A stretch of 64,000 nucleotides of DNA from Ascidiaceihabitans sp039975415 (GCF_039975415.1 NZ_JBDWHD010000014.1), one strand, 5' to 3'. Shown: positions 17,369 to 26,657, counted from the stretch's first letter. Notes: generated by a model not told the origin, from the sequence alone. Program-made: numbers and translations.

Positions 17369-19558
17369 TTAGCGATCTCCGGCGTTGGGCGATGGGGCCG
17401 AGCTACCAGACCCCGTGGCCCGTCCGCCCAAAATATCCCGAAGCAGATTGTTGATGATCCCCTCGGTTGAACGAGGGCGTTGTGGCGTGGGATCTATGGG
17501 CCGTGTCGCAGCAGCGGGCGCTTGCATCGGCAGTGCAGTGGGCGGCACCCCTTCATGCACACGTTGCATCACTTCGCGCCAGATGTCCGCAGGCAGGCCG
17601 CCACCCGTTACACCCGTCAGTGGTTTATTGTTGTCGTAGCCCATCCAGACACCAGCCACGTAATCCCCGGTAAACCCGATAAACCACGCATCGCGCGCGG
17701 CTTGGGTCGTGCCGGTTTTGCCTGCAATCTGGCGATCACCGAAACGGGCCCGTTGGCCTGTGCCTTCGCTGACCACTTTTTCCATCATCCAGATTAATTG
17801 TTGCGCTGAATCCACTTGAATGACCCGCTCTTCGATGCCGCCTGCAATGTCCATAAGCGGCGCATCGTCACCCAACAGCCGCAGATCGACCAAGCCGTAA
17901 GGTGTCACCGCCGACCCGCCGTTCAGGATGCCCGCATAGGCGCCTGTCATGTCAATCAATGTGCTTTCCGAAGCGCCCAGTGCCAAAGCAGGTCCTTGCG
18001 CCAAATTCTCGTCGCCGATCCCGAAATCAACAGCAACCCGACGCACCAGATCACGCCCGACGCTTTCGGATATTTTGACCGCCGGAATGTTCAACGATTG
18101 CTTTAATGCTTCGGTCAACGTCACCTGACCGCGAAACTTGCGGTCGTAGTTGGATGGCGACCATGGGCCAGACCCGGGAATATCCAAGGTCAAAGGCGCG
18201 TCATCCACCAGATCCATTGGCGAATAACCCAGATCCAACGCCGCCCCGAACACGAAGGGTTTAAAGGCCGACCCTGTTTGGCGCAGCGCCGTTGTGGCAC
18301 GGTTGAAAGCGCCCACGACTTTGGTTTGGCGCCCCCCCACCATGGCCCTCACAGCGCCATCCGCGCTCATGACGACGATGGCGGCTTGGGCTTGTGACCC
18401 TTTGCGCACTTTGTTGTCGAAAATCCATTTCAACCCGTCTTCAGCCGCCTTTTGCATCCGTTGGTCAAAGGTTGTTCTGATAATGACATCTTCGGTGGTG
18501 TTGCGTGTGAAAAACTCAGGGCCGGAATCCATCACCCAATCTGCAAAATACCCACCGGCACGGGCTTCTGCCGCCGCGCTTAGCTTGGCGGGATTGGCAT
18601 CCGCCACGGCCCGTTCCGCGTTGGTCAGATAGCCTTGTTCGTTCATGAGGCGCAAAATTGTGGCGGCACGGTTCTGCGAGCGTTCCAGATCGTTCGTGGG
18701 CGCATAGCGCGTGGGGGCTTTCAACAATCCCGCCAGCATCGCAGCTTCGGACGGGTCTACGTTGGCGGCGGATTTCCCAAAGTAACGCTGGCTTGCAGCT
18801 TCAAATCCCCGCGCCCCCGCACCCAGAAACGCGCGGTTCATATAGATCGTCAGAATTTCGGCTTTTGAATACTTGGCTTCCATCGCCAAAGCATAGATCG
18901 CCTCGTAAGCCTTGCGTTGTAGCGTGCCACGACGGCATTCGGCTTCATACTGCTTTTCGGTCTGACCCGAGGACGGATCGTAGGGTTCACCCAAACACAG
19001 CAATTTCGCCACCTGCTGCGTGATCGTGGAGCCGCCGTTGCCCGACAAAGGCCCACGACCAGCGGCAAGGTTGATGCGCACAGCGCTGGCGATACCGCGC
19101 GGCGACAGCCCGATGTGGCGATAAAAGCGTTTGTCTTCCGTCGCCACAATCGCGTTGTGCAAATGCGGCGACACCGATTGGGCCGTCACGACGCCGCCGA
19201 ACTGGTCACCGCGCCACGCAAAGACCTTACCATCGCGGTCAAGCAAAGTTACGGACCCACGGGCACGCCCATCCAACAACGCGTTCACATTGGGCAGCGT
19301 GGCAAAAACATAGCCCACGGCCAAAGCCAGAATGATCAGACCCACGATTGTGGTACGGGACGTGATCAGCCAAATCAGGCGCAAGACCCAGCGAAACAGA
19401 CCTACGATCAAACCGGACACGCCTGTACGTTTGGGCGCAGCCTTGCGTCGTTTTGTGGTTTTGCGTGGTGCGGGCTTTTTCGGCGCGGCTTTTTTCGGCG
19501 CTTTCGAATAGCGTCTATCAGCCACCAAAGGCTTCTTTGGTTTACGTGAATCACTCAT
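17369..19558 (-). CDS. PBP1A-family bifunctional peptidoglycan synthase
   Basis: 729 residues. It has a basic, Lys/Ala/Pro-rich cytoplasmic tail (about 1-45), one membrane anchor (about 50-85), a GT51 transglycosylase domain (ATEDKRFYRHIGLSPRGIAS, GNGGSTITQQVAKLL) and a penicillin-binding transpeptidase domain with SxxK in RQTGSAFKPFVFGAAL and KTGTT in AGKTGTTQAARDAWF. A Cys-containing insert (CLGEPYDPSSGQ) follows the GT51 QQVAK motif. It polymerises and cross-links glycan strands in the periplasm. It is shorter than E. coli PBP1A (about 850) because it lacks the OB insertion. It converges on mlaC. Confidence 0.92.
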   Translation of the reverse strand: MSDSRKPKKPLVADRRYSKAPKKAAPKKPAPRKTTKRRKAAPKRTGVSGLIVGLFRWVLRLIWLITSRTTIVGLIILALAVGYVFATLPNVNALLDGRARGSVTLLDRDGKVFAWRGDQFGGVVTAQSVSPHLHNAIVATEDKRFYRHIGLSPRGIASAVRINLAAGRGPLSGNGGSTITQQVAKLLCLGEPYDPSSGQTEKQYEAECRRGTLQRKAYEAIYALAMEAKYSKAEILTIYMNRAFLGAGARGFEAASQRYFGKSAANVDPSEAAMLAGLLKAPTRYAPTNDLERSQNRAATILRLMNEQGYLTNAERAVADANPAKLSAAAEARAGGYFADWVMDSGPEFFTRNTTEDVIIRTTFDQRMQKAAEDGLKWIFDNKVRKGSQAQAAIVVMSADGAVRAMVGGRQTKVVGAFNRATTALRQTGSAFKPFVFGAALDLGYSPMDLVDDAPLTLDIPGSGPWSPSNYDRKFRGQVTLTEALKQSLNIPAVKISESVGRDLVRRVAVDFGIGDENLAQGPALALGASESTLIDMTGAYAGILNGGSAVTPYGLVDLRLLGDDAPLMDIAGGIEERVIQVDSAQQLIWMMEKVVSEGTGQRARFGDRQIAGKTGTTQAARDAWFIGFTGDYVAGVWMGYDNNKPLTGVTGGGLPADIWREVMQRVHEGVPPTALPMQAPAAATRPIDPTPQRPRSTEGIINNLLRDILGGRATGSGSSAPSPNAGDR

Positions 19559-19823
19559 ATTCAGACCTGCCCGGCCCCCACATTATACGTGTTTTGGTCA
19601 CACTATCGTGTTGCATCGCAGAAAGACAGAGGCGGATTTTCGCAGATCTTCGTCATATTTTTGCATATTTTTTAGGCTCAAATTGCAGTTTGTTTATTTT
19701 TTGTGCAGAAAATCGGAATTCTTGATCCGCTTTTACCCATATTGCATTCCCTAACCCCCTTCGTGCCGCACAACTGTCGTTATCAAAACCAAATCGCAAA
19801 TTGGCGTAAAAAGGGGACAGTTC

Positions 19824-20162
19824 GTGAAACTGATCATAGCAACAATCAAACCATTCAAACTGGAAGAGGTGCGCGAGGCGCTGACCGAAGCTGGTGTGCG
19901 CGGCATGATGGTCACCGAAATCAAAGGCTTTGGATCACAATCGGGCCATACCGAAATCTACCGTGGCGCGGAATACGCCGTGAATTTCGTGCCCAAGGTG
20001 AAGCTGGAAATCGTTGTGGCGGCAGACGACGTGGACGGCATCGTCGAAACAATCACCAAAACAGCCCACACAGGCAAAATCGGCGATGGCAAGATTTTCG
20101 TCCTTGATGTGAGCCAGGCCGTGCGCGTGCGCACCGGCGAAACCAACGAAGACGCGCTTTAA
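19824..20162 (+). CDS. glnK: P-II nitrogen regulatory protein GlnK
   Basis: 112 residues, the exact P-II length. It begins at GTG 19824 with AAGGGGACAG upstream. The T-loop holds Tyr51 in HTEIYRGAEY, the uridylylation site, and the C-terminus has VRVRTGETNEDAL. GlnK binds and blocks AmtB when nitrogen is ample; uridylylation and 2-oxoglutarate release it. amtB follows after 24 bases, the classic glnK-amtB pair. I searched the 265-base upstream gap for NtrC or sigma-54 sites and found no convincing match, although the gap is AT-rich. Confidence 0.95.
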   Translation: MKLIIATIKPFKLEEVREALTEAGVRGMMVTEIKGFGSQSGHTEIYRGAEYAVNFVPKVKLEIVVAADDVDGIVETITKTAHTGKIGDGKIFVLDVSQAVRVRTGETNEDAL

Positions 20163-20186
20163 GCGCCGCGTGAAAGGGATACGAAA

Positions 20187-21521
20187 ATGAAACTACTTAA
20201 ACCTCTTGTGGGTGCAGCTGTGCTTGTCGCACTGCCCACACTGACTTTGGCCCAGGATGGTCCGACACCGGGCGTGAATGCATCCACCGACACCGTCTTT
20301 ATTCTGAATTCACTGTTGTTCCTTGTGGGCGGCTTTTTGGTGTTCTTTATGGCGGCGGGCTTTGCCATGCTTGAAGCGGGCCTTGTGCGCGGCAAGAACG
20401 TCACGATGCAGCTGACCAAGAACATGGGCCTCTTTTCACTGGCCACGGTGTTCTACTACCTGATCGGCTACAACCTGATGTACCCACTTGGCACATGGTC
20501 TGTGGAGGGCGTGCTGTCGGGCGTATTCGGCCCCGGCGTTCTGGAAGCGGTTGGCGTAACATCCGACGCGGCAGACGATTACAGCTATGCGTCCACAGGG
20601 TCTGATTTCTTCTTTCAGTTGATGTTCTGTGCTGCCACCGCATCCATCGTATCCGGCGCTTTGGCGGAACGGATCAAACTGTGGCCTTTCCTGATTTTCA
20701 CCATCGTGCTGACGTCCATCATTTACCCGATCCAAGCGTCTTGGAAATGGGGCGGCGGTTTCCTTGATGGCATGGGCTTTCTTGATTTCGCGGGATCTAC
20801 TGTTGTGCACTCTGTCGGGGGCTGGGCCGCTTTGGTTGGCGCGTTGATCCTTGGACCACGCATCGGCAAATACAAAGACGGCAAAACCATTCCAATGCCG
20901 GGGTCCAACCTGACGCTTGCCACTTTGGGGACATTCATCCTGTGGATGGGTTGGTTCGGCTTCAACGGTGGATCGCAATTAGCGATGGGCACTGTGGGCG
21001 ATGTCGCTGACGTCAGCCGCATCTTTGCCAACACAAATGCCGCTGCTGCGGGCGGTGCATTGGTCGCGCTGATCCTGACGCAAGTGCTGTACAAAAAGCC
21101 TGACCTGACGATGATCCTGAACGGCGCGTTGGCCGGTCTGGTGTCTATCACAGCTGAACCTTTAACGCCTTCGCTGGGCATGGCGACCCTGATCGGCGGC
21201 GTGGGCGGTGTGATCGTGGTCTTTGCGGTTCCCTTCCTTGATAAGCTGAAGATTGACGATGTTGTCGGTGCGATCCCTGTGCACTTGTTTGCAGGCATCT
21301 GGGGCACCATTGCCGTAGTCATCACAAACGGCGACGCGTCTTTGATGGTTCAACTTTATTCCATCCTGGTTGTCGGCATCTTCACCGTGGTTGCATCCGG
21401 CATTGTCTGGATGGTCCTTAAAGCCACCATGGGCATCCGTGTCGGCGAAGAGGAAGAGATCATGGGGCTGGATACAACCGAACTGGGTATGGAAGCCTAT
21501 CCGGAATTCTCGAAAGGCTGA
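20187..21521 (+). CDS. amtB: Ammonium transporter AmtB
   Basis: 444 residues. A cleavable signal peptide (MKLLKPLVGAAVLVALPTLT, cut near LAQ) precedes the 11-helix Amt core. Typical segments are FMAAGFAMLEAGLVRGKNVT, DFAGSTVVHSVGGWAALVGA with the first pore His, and PVHLFAGIWGTIAVVITNG with the second. AAAGGG lies 6 bases before the ATG. It transports ammonium across the inner membrane and is blocked by GlnK. A terminator follows at 21558. Confidence 0.95.
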   Translation: MKLLKPLVGAAVLVALPTLTLAQDGPTPGVNASTDTVFILNSLLFLVGGFLVFFMAAGFAMLEAGLVRGKNVTMQLTKNMGLFSLATVFYYLIGYNLMYPLGTWSVEGVLSGVFGPGVLEAVGVTSDAADDYSYASTGSDFFFQLMFCAATASIVSGALAERIKLWPFLIFTIVLTSIIYPIQASWKWGGGFLDGMGFLDFAGSTVVHSVGGWAALVGALILGPRIGKYKDGKTIPMPGSNLTLATLGTFILWMGWFGFNGGSQLAMGTVGDVADVSRIFANTNAAAAGGALVALILTQVLYKKPDLTMILNGALAGLVSITAEPLTPSLGMATLIGGVGGVIVVFAVPFLDKLKIDDVVGAIPVHLFAGIWGTIAVVITNGDASLMVQLYSILVVGIFTVVASGIVWMVLKATMGIRVGEEEEIMGLDTTELGMEAYPEFSKG

Positions 21522-21557
21522 AGCTCCTTCCTCTCGGACACGACTAAAGAAACACCT

Positions 21558-21587
21558 GCCCGGGCGTATCACGCGCCCGGGCTTTTT
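21558..21587 (+). terminator. Rho-independent terminator after amtB
   Basis: Perfect 9-bp stem GCCCGGGCG / CGCCCGGGC (21558-21566 and 21574-21582), loop of 7, followed by TTTTT at 21583-21587. It lies 36 bases after the amtB stop. Confidence 0.88.
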
Positions 21588-22081
21588 CGTGTCTAACAGG
21601 CCGTGCGCTGGGTTAACGGTGCAAAACGGAGCGCACGGACAGAGAAGAAATCGGGATAAAACGTACATTTTCGACGGGAAATTGTACGAATTTTGCGGAT
21701 AGTCTGAGGCCCATTTCGGGCGCCATTCAGGGGTTTGTACAATTTCAGACCCTAACCGTACACTTTCCAGCACACCTCGCCGCAGCATGGTTAATTTGAA
21801 ATTTCCGCACAATATTTGTGCGACGTTAAGCCTGCATTTAGGGACATGACGGGAACAGCTCAGGTAAACGCCTGTGACAAAGGCCGCTTCTCCCCGCAAT
21901 CCGCAGCCTACGCTGTGGTCTTGGCAAGGTCTGCTATGCGGACTTTGCTACCTTTGGATCGAATCGACTGAATGTCCGCATCAGACATTCCAGACTACAT
22001 TGACAACCTTTGGCTTTGGTTGGAAATCTGGCGTCGAAAACCAATCGTTGTCGCGGCGATCAATTAAAGGCAGTTCGAAAT
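21588..22081 (+). other. Long AT-richer spacer between amtB and the DUF1963 gene
   Basis: About 490 bases without a credible gene. Two inverted repeats are visible: CCGTGCGCT / AGCGCACGG (21601-21609 and 21630-21638, 20 bases between) and GAATGTC / GACATTC (21970-21976 and 21984-21990, 7-base loop). Neither has a T tail. The composition shifts to lower GC from about 21650, matching the accessory genes that follow. No promoter could be assigned. Confidence 0.5.
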
Positions 22082-22834
22082 ATGGATGGCTATGCTGCTG
22101 CAATTCTCGTACCGAACAAGCAACTGCAGGATACGACTTTAAGCTTCATCGGCGGAGCTCCTACAAAAGGTGAGAATTCTTGGCCACTCAATCCAGAGAA
22201 GCCAGATGACCCGTTGCATTTGATCGTGCAATTGAGCTGCGAAGACATTCTTCGCACCGTCCCGTCTAGCCCTCTCCCAAATCATGGGGTGCTCCAGTTC
22301 TTTTTTGATACGGAAAATTTCGTCGACTCTGAGGACAGACCCACATGCCGCGTAGTTTGGCAAAGCAGTCCGGAACCGAAGGAAACACTTCCATCACCCA
22401 AACGCCTCAAAACCGTTGGCGGAGAGATGTGGTCGTATATGTTCGGCAAGGCAAAGTCTGAAGTTGAACTGCCTCGCCAACTGCCGCAAACCAGTCTCGA
22501 ATTTCAGGCAATCGAGACAACGCCCGACCGGGCGATACAAGGCGTTGCCACGCGCCGCGGAAACGACTTATCAGACTTCCAGTCTAACCGCATCGGGCCG
22601 TGGAACTTTTGGCACCAAGCTCTCGGGAAGCTCCCGCCCGATATGGGGGGAGGGCCGCTGAGTAGAGGCCCGAAGGTGGTTGACCACATTCTGCTGTTGC
22701 GCCTCGTGTGCGATGAGAGCCATGGCTTGGACTGGGACGGGCACCACAATCCATCACTGACGTTCTGGATTTCCGAAGCTGACCTGATCGCCAACCGGTG
22801 GGATCAGGCTTATGGATTGTTTACTGATTTCTAG
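22082..22834 (+). CDS. DUF1963 (YwqG-like) domain protein
   Basis: 250 residues beginning MDGYAAAILVPNKQLQDTTL. The DUF1963 pattern is seen as FIGGAPTKGENSWPLN, then DDPLHLIVQLSCEDI and PLPNHGVLQFFFDTE: the G-x-P...WP, L-x-x-x-x-Q-L/I and G-x-L-x-F-F-x-D landmarks. The C-terminal part has the late LWDGHHNPSLTFWI-like block (here LDWDGHHNPSLTFWISEADL). Members are cytoplasmic and have no known enzymatic role. ATG 22082 is chosen because the domain starts there. Codon use is less GC-biased than its neighbours, and it sits in an accessory patch with a Hint-domain gene, suggesting acquisition. Confidence 0.75.
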   Translation: MDGYAAAILVPNKQLQDTTLSFIGGAPTKGENSWPLNPEKPDDPLHLIVQLSCEDILRTVPSSPLPNHGVLQFFFDTENFVDSEDRPTCRVVWQSSPEPKETLPSPKRLKTVGGEMWSYMFGKAKSEVELPRQLPQTSLEFQAIETTPDRAIQGVATRRGNDLSDFQSNRIGPWNFWHQALGKLPPDMGGGPLSRGPKVVDHILLLRLVCDESHGLDWDGHHNPSLTFWISEADLIANRWDQAYGLFTDF

Positions 22835-23043
22835 GTAATCGGCCATTGGTGCGTGCTGCAGCATCTGCGACTCTGGGCTCAAACCGGACTTGCGGCAGTG
22901 CGGCACCTAAAAATCAGCGGTTCGGTGCAGTTAAGGTCAGCTTCGCGGACGAAGCGACATTTCGCTGCACGTGCATCAATGTCCGGTTTTGCGAACCGCG
23001 CAATGAACATTGTCTTTTTGTCGTTTGTAAACGTTAAATTTAA
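22835..23043 (+). other. Hairpin-dense spacer between convergent genes
   Basis: No credible gene. At least three short hairpins fall within 60 bases: GCTTCG-CGGA-CGAAGC (22940-22955), AGCGA-CATT-TCGCT (22953-22966, overlapping the first so the two exclude each other) and CGGTT-TTGCG-AACCG (22984-22998). The wording looks like a dispersed intergenic element of this lineage, but I cannot test copy number here. Confidence 0.45.
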
Positions 23044-24015
23044 TCATCCCAGAAGAGGTTTGGAATTTTTTTGATGACGCTGGATTAGCTTCTTCTGAAG
23101 TTTTCCAGAAGGGATAATTCGAGCGGGTTCTGGTGCATAGTCTTGGCTTGCCGTTTCGGGAAGTATGGTAAGGATTTCTTCACGGGCTTCAGGGCTAAGT
23201 GCCTTCAGTGCTTCAGGACCAGTATACAGGCTTTCGGTTGGTGCCCCTTCTGCGTAGATGACCTCATGCTGGTCAAACAGGAGATGAAAATACTCAACCT
23301 CTTTCACGGTTTTGTCGACAAAGATCCCGGGCAATTCTGTGAGTTTTATTGCCGGAACGAGCACTTCTGATTCCCCGAACATGCGTTCGGCAATCTTGGA
23401 TTGCACCAGCATCCTATGCTGGCAGGACACCAATAAGTCGCGTTCTGGCAGCCCAATACCCAAAGACCCGGCCATGATACGAATGGGGCGAAGTATGGGG
23501 TTGGCTTGCACCTCTTGCCAACTGAGTTTTCGGCTCATTGGGATGCGCAGGGTTTTAAAGTCGCCATCTATGTTCAACACGTTAATCCCTGCGCGCAATC
23601 CTTCTACAGGAATTGATCCATGTTCGGTTTCGATCAACGTGCCGCCAACAAAGCAAGTGATTGTACTATAGGTCGTCGGAGTCGTTGTGTGGCTTTGGTA
23701 ACTTCCCAAAGTAGCGCCGACAGTAAACACCGACCCTGGCCCAGGAATAAAATACCAATTCCCACCAGTGTTGAAAAAGTAAAACGTCTCAACATGTGGA
23801 TCACCATTGGTGTCCGTAAATGACACGTTGATGTCATATGGTGGACCTGCGGTCGCGCCAAACGCGCCGCCATTGATACTGACGGTCTCATTGGTATCAC
23901 TGGCACCGTTTAGAAAGGCGTCATCGTCGTCGATCGTTGCAGAATAGGAGGTATTGTAGAGAGCGTTATAAAACGTTCCCGTCCACCTGAATGCTGTAAC
24001 TGTGTACTGTGGCAT
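23044..24015 (-). CDS. Hint (hedgehog/intein) domain protein
   Basis: 323 residues. The N-terminal 115 residues are acidic and Thr/Asn/Gly-rich beta-type sequence without a signal peptide. A Hint_2-type domain starts at Cys121 (TITCFVGGTLIETEHGSIPV), has the internal GLRAGINVLNIDG and the block LLVSCQHRMLVQSKIAERMF with His200, and continues with VEYFHLLFDQHEVIYAEGAP. This arrangement is frequent in Rhodobacterales, often in secreted proteins. Self-cleavage at Cys121 is possible but unproven, since residues after the domain are not those of an intein. Low-GC codons and an accessory setting suggest transfer. Confidence 0.8.
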   Translation of the reverse strand: MPQYTVTAFRWTGTFYNALYNTSYSATIDDDDAFLNGASDTNETVSINGGAFGATAGPPYDINVSFTDTNGDPHVETFYFFNTGGNWYFIPGPGSVFTVGATLGSYQSHTTTPTTYSTITCFVGGTLIETEHGSIPVEGLRAGINVLNIDGDFKTLRIPMSRKLSWQEVQANPILRPIRIMAGSLGIGLPERDLLVSCQHRMLVQSKIAERMFGESEVLVPAIKLTELPGIFVDKTVKEVEYFHLLFDQHEVIYAEGAPTESLYTGPEALKALSPEAREEILTILPETASQDYAPEPARIIPSGKLQKKLIQRHQKNSKPLLG

Positions 24016-24460
24016 TACCAGACACCGCCATTGGCGACACTCGCCTGAATACCATCAATCGACGGCACTTTTTTGCAGACGCCATCAGCAAGGGACTCAC
24101 GAAAAGTGGTCCTCGCAGGTCGCGGACTGAAAGGGTCGACCAGCCCAAGCTGATCTAAAAATATTGTGGGCATTGCTGCCTGCCTTAAAGGAATGTGTCT
24201 TGTCGCACGTTCTCATTGGAGCCAGACTTAACATGAAAATAGTATTTCGACCAGTGTGCAACCTGAAACTGTCAGTAGTATAATACAATTGCCACACATC
24301 ATGTGGTTTGGGTGATCGTCAACCCCGTTCCAAACGGAGCAGTTCTTGAAGGGTTTTGACGCTACCTTGATAGCAGACGTTAGCTATTTCGCAGAATTTC
24401 GTCGTTTCGGGCTCGGAGTGGACATCCGACGTGCTCCGCCCCACCCAAGAAAACCGCAAA
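24016..24460 (-). other. Gene-free spacer upstream of the Hint gene
   Basis: About 445 bases, AT-richer than the flanks. No credible coding frame; short frames present lack family features. It must hold the promoter of the Hint gene (minus strand), but no clear -35/-10 pair could be chosen. Confidence 0.4.
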
Positions 24461-24502
24461 CCCGCCCAGCAATAATCTGCACTGGGCGGGATGGGTTTTT
24501 TT
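24461..24502. terminator. Bidirectional terminator hairpin downstream of the aminotransferase gene
   Basis: Stem CCCGCCCAG / CTGGGCGGG (24461-24469 and 24482-24490), 12-base loop. On the + strand ATGGG and seven T follow (24496-24502). On the minus strand, where the aminotransferase gene ends at 24535, the stem is followed by a mixed T/G tail, so that direction is weaker. Confidence 0.7.
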
Positions 24503-24534
24503 GAGTTCGCGTGTTCCCGGTCGCGCGCCTACCG

Positions 24535-25719
24535 CTAGATGCCCGCGTCCACGATGGCCTTGGCCAGAACAGGCACAGTTTCCGCGTTCAAACCCGCAAT
24601 GTTCATGCGGCTGTCACCCACCATGTAAATGCCCGCATCCACACGCAGTTTTTCAACCATCTCGGGTGTTGTCCCAAGCCGCGAGAACATGCCGCGATGG
24701 TCCGCTAAAAAGCCAAAACGGTCTGAACCGGACAGGCGCTGCAATTCCCCTGCCAACTGCGTACGCAGTCCCAACATAGCGACGCGCACGGATTCCAGTT
24801 CTTCGATCCATTGGGCTTTCAGCGTGGGGTCATTCAGGATCATCGTCACAACACGCGCACCATGGTCCGGCGGAAAGCTAAAGTTCTGGCGATTGAGGAA
24901 TGCAAGCGTTTGCTGGTTCAGGCCCTTGGCTGACATGTCCTTGGACACAGCCATCAAGATGCCGGTGCGTTCGCGGTAAATGCCAAAGTTTTTGGAACAG
25001 CTGGCAGCCACAATGGCTTCAGGCACAGCGGCGACCACAGCGCGCGTGGCGGCGGCGTCTTCTTCCAGACCGTCGCCAAATCCTTGGTACGCGATGTCGA
25101 CCATAGGCGTCGCGCCGGTTTCAAGCAGAACCTTGATGACCTCTTGCCATTGCACCGCGTTCAGGTTGGCCCCTGTCGGGTTGTGGCAGCAGCCATGCAA
25201 CAAAACCACATCACCTTTGCGGGCCGTTTTCAGGTCGGCGATCATGCCATCAAAATCGACGCCACGGGTTTCGTCGTCGAAATAGCGGTAATCGACGATT
25301 TCCATCCCGAGATACTTCAGGATCGACGGGTGGTTTGGCCATGTCGGGTTGGACAGAAACACCCGTGCATCGGGACGCGCCATCTGGATCAGTTCGAACG
25401 CTTGGCGAATGGCACCTGTGCCGCCCGGTGTCGCAGCCGCCGCAACCGTTTCGCGGGGCACGCTGTCCCCAAGAACCAGTTCCACCATCGCGTCCCCAAA
25501 GGCAGGATCGCCCGCAAGGCCCACATAGGATTTGCTGTCTTGCTCTTCCCACAGTTTGTGTTCTGCTGCCTTGACCGCTTTCATCACAGGCGTCAGCCCC
25601 GTGGCGTCTTTGTAGACACCGACCCCAAGGTCGATTTTTGTCTCGCGCGGGTCGGCGCGGTACTGCGCCATGAGGGCTAGAATTTTGTCAGCGGGTTGCG
25701 CCTGAAGGGTTTCGAACAT
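24535..25719 (-). CDS. Aromatic/aspartate amino acid aminotransferase (class I-beta)
   Basis: 394 residues, the family length. It starts MFETLQAQPADKILALMAQY and shows IDLGVGVYKDATGLTPVMKA, CCHNPTGANLNAVQW and the PLP lysine in ASCSKNFGIYRERTGI. The SCSKNFGLY-type motif and CCHNPTG place it with E. coli AspC/TyrB rather than the thermophile type. It transfers amino groups between aspartate or aromatic amino acids and 2-oxo acids in the cytoplasm. It lies 3 bases downstream of the sseA stop region on the same strand, so co-transcription with sseA is likely. Substrate preference cannot be told from sequence. Confidence 0.92.
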   Translation of the reverse strand: MFETLQAQPADKILALMAQYRADPRETKIDLGVGVYKDATGLTPVMKAVKAAEHKLWEEQDSKSYVGLAGDPAFGDAMVELVLGDSVPRETVAAAATPGGTGAIRQAFELIQMARPDARVFLSNPTWPNHPSILKYLGMEIVDYRYFDDETRGVDFDGMIADLKTARKGDVVLLHGCCHNPTGANLNAVQWQEVIKVLLETGATPMVDIAYQGFGDGLEEDAAATRAVVAAVPEAIVAASCSKNFGIYRERTGILMAVSKDMSAKGLNQQTLAFLNRQNFSFPPDHGARVVTMILNDPTLKAQWIEELESVRVAMLGLRTQLAGELQRLSGSDRFGFLADHRGMFSRLGTTPEMVEKLRVDAGIYMVGDSRMNIAGLNAETVPVLAKAIVDAGI

Positions 25720-25722
25720 CGC

Positions 25723-26577
25723 TTATGCGTCTCCGGTTGCGACGGGTACTGTGGGGAACATTCCCCATTCGACCCAAGATCCATCATACAAGGACCACTG
25801 ATCGTGGCCCATGCGTTCCAGTGCCAGCGCAAGCACGCAGGCAGTCACGCCCGAGCCGCAGCTGGTGATAATAGGTTTGTCCAGATCGACGCCAGCAGCC
25901 TCGAAAATCGTGCGTGTCTGGTCGGGTGTTTTCATCGTGGCATCGACGTTCAAAAGCGTGGTGAAGGGAACACTGCGCGATCCGGGGATATGCCCTGCAC
26001 GAAGCCCTTCGCGGGGTTCAGGTGCCTCGCCGCGGAACCGTCCGGCCGCCCGTGCGTCCACAATCTGGATCGACCCCAGTTTTGACGCCTGCGACACCTG
26101 TGTTACATCACGCACAAGGTGGTTTTGAAAGCGCACCGTCATGTGGCGGTCGCGGATCACAGGCGGCATATCTTCGATTTCGCGCCCCTCGGCTTCCCAT
26201 TTGGGCAAACCGCCATCCAGCACAGCGATGTTCATTTGCCCCATCAGGCGAAACAGCCACCAGACACGCGCCGCAGAATAAATGCCAGCCCCGTCGTAAA
26301 CCACAACCTGATGTCCGTCACCCACCCCCATCGCACGCATGCGCGACATGAACTTTTCTACGGGTGGCGCCATGTGGGGTAGATCAGAACGCCCGTCACT
26401 GACATCATCAATATCAAAAAACCGCGCCCCGGGGATGTGTTTGGCGTTATATTCAGCTTTGGCGTCGCGTTTCATGTCGGGCATGTACAAAGACGCATCC
26501 AGAATTCGCAAATCCGGGTCCTTCATATGTTGTGCCAGCCATTCGGTGGACACAAGCGTTTTAGGATCGTCTGCCAT
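25723..26577 (-). CDS. sseA: 3-mercaptopyruvate sulfurtransferase
   Basis: 284 residues with two rhodanese domains. The inactive N-terminal one has WLAQHMKDPDLRILDASLYM, and the C-terminal one holds the catalytic loop CGSGVTACVLALALERMG. The CGSGVTA loop is typical of 3-mercaptopyruvate sulfurtransferases, whereas thiosulfate enzymes have CRKG[VT]T. It moves sulfur from 3-mercaptopyruvate to thiol acceptors, in cysteine breakdown downstream of an aminotransferase. The adjacent aminotransferase could supply mercaptopyruvate by transaminating cysteine; this is inference. Confidence 0.93.
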   Translation of the reverse strand: MADDPKTLVSTEWLAQHMKDPDLRILDASLYMPDMKRDAKAEYNAKHIPGARFFDIDDVSDGRSDLPHMAPPVEKFMSRMRAMGVGDGHQVVVYDGAGIYSAARVWWLFRLMGQMNIAVLDGGLPKWEAEGREIEDMPPVIRDRHMTVRFQNHLVRDVTQVSQASKLGSIQIVDARAAGRFRGEAPEPREGLRAGHIPGSRSVPFTTLLNVDATMKTPDQTRTIFEAAGVDLDKPIITSCGSGVTACVLALALERMGHDQWSLYDGSWVEWGMFPTVPVATGDA

Positions 26578-26657
26578 GGATTCTCTCCCGCTGAAGAAAT
26601 GCGCCTCTGACTAACGCCGCGCCCCGCCTGAGGCAAGGTTGAAGGCGGGTTTCGTCG

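Noticed and set aside
19559..19823. NtrC or sigma-54 sites before glnK
   Set aside because: Expected from biology, but no TGCACC-type dyad or GG-N10-GC element stood out in the AT-rich gap.
21162..21899. A 245-codon minus-strand frame overlapping amtB
   Set aside because: Mostly antisense to amtB and running through its terminator; no family match.
22846..23037. Short + strand frames in the hairpin-rich gap
   Set aside because: No ribosome-binding site, and the frame runs through the inverted repeats; treated as non-coding.
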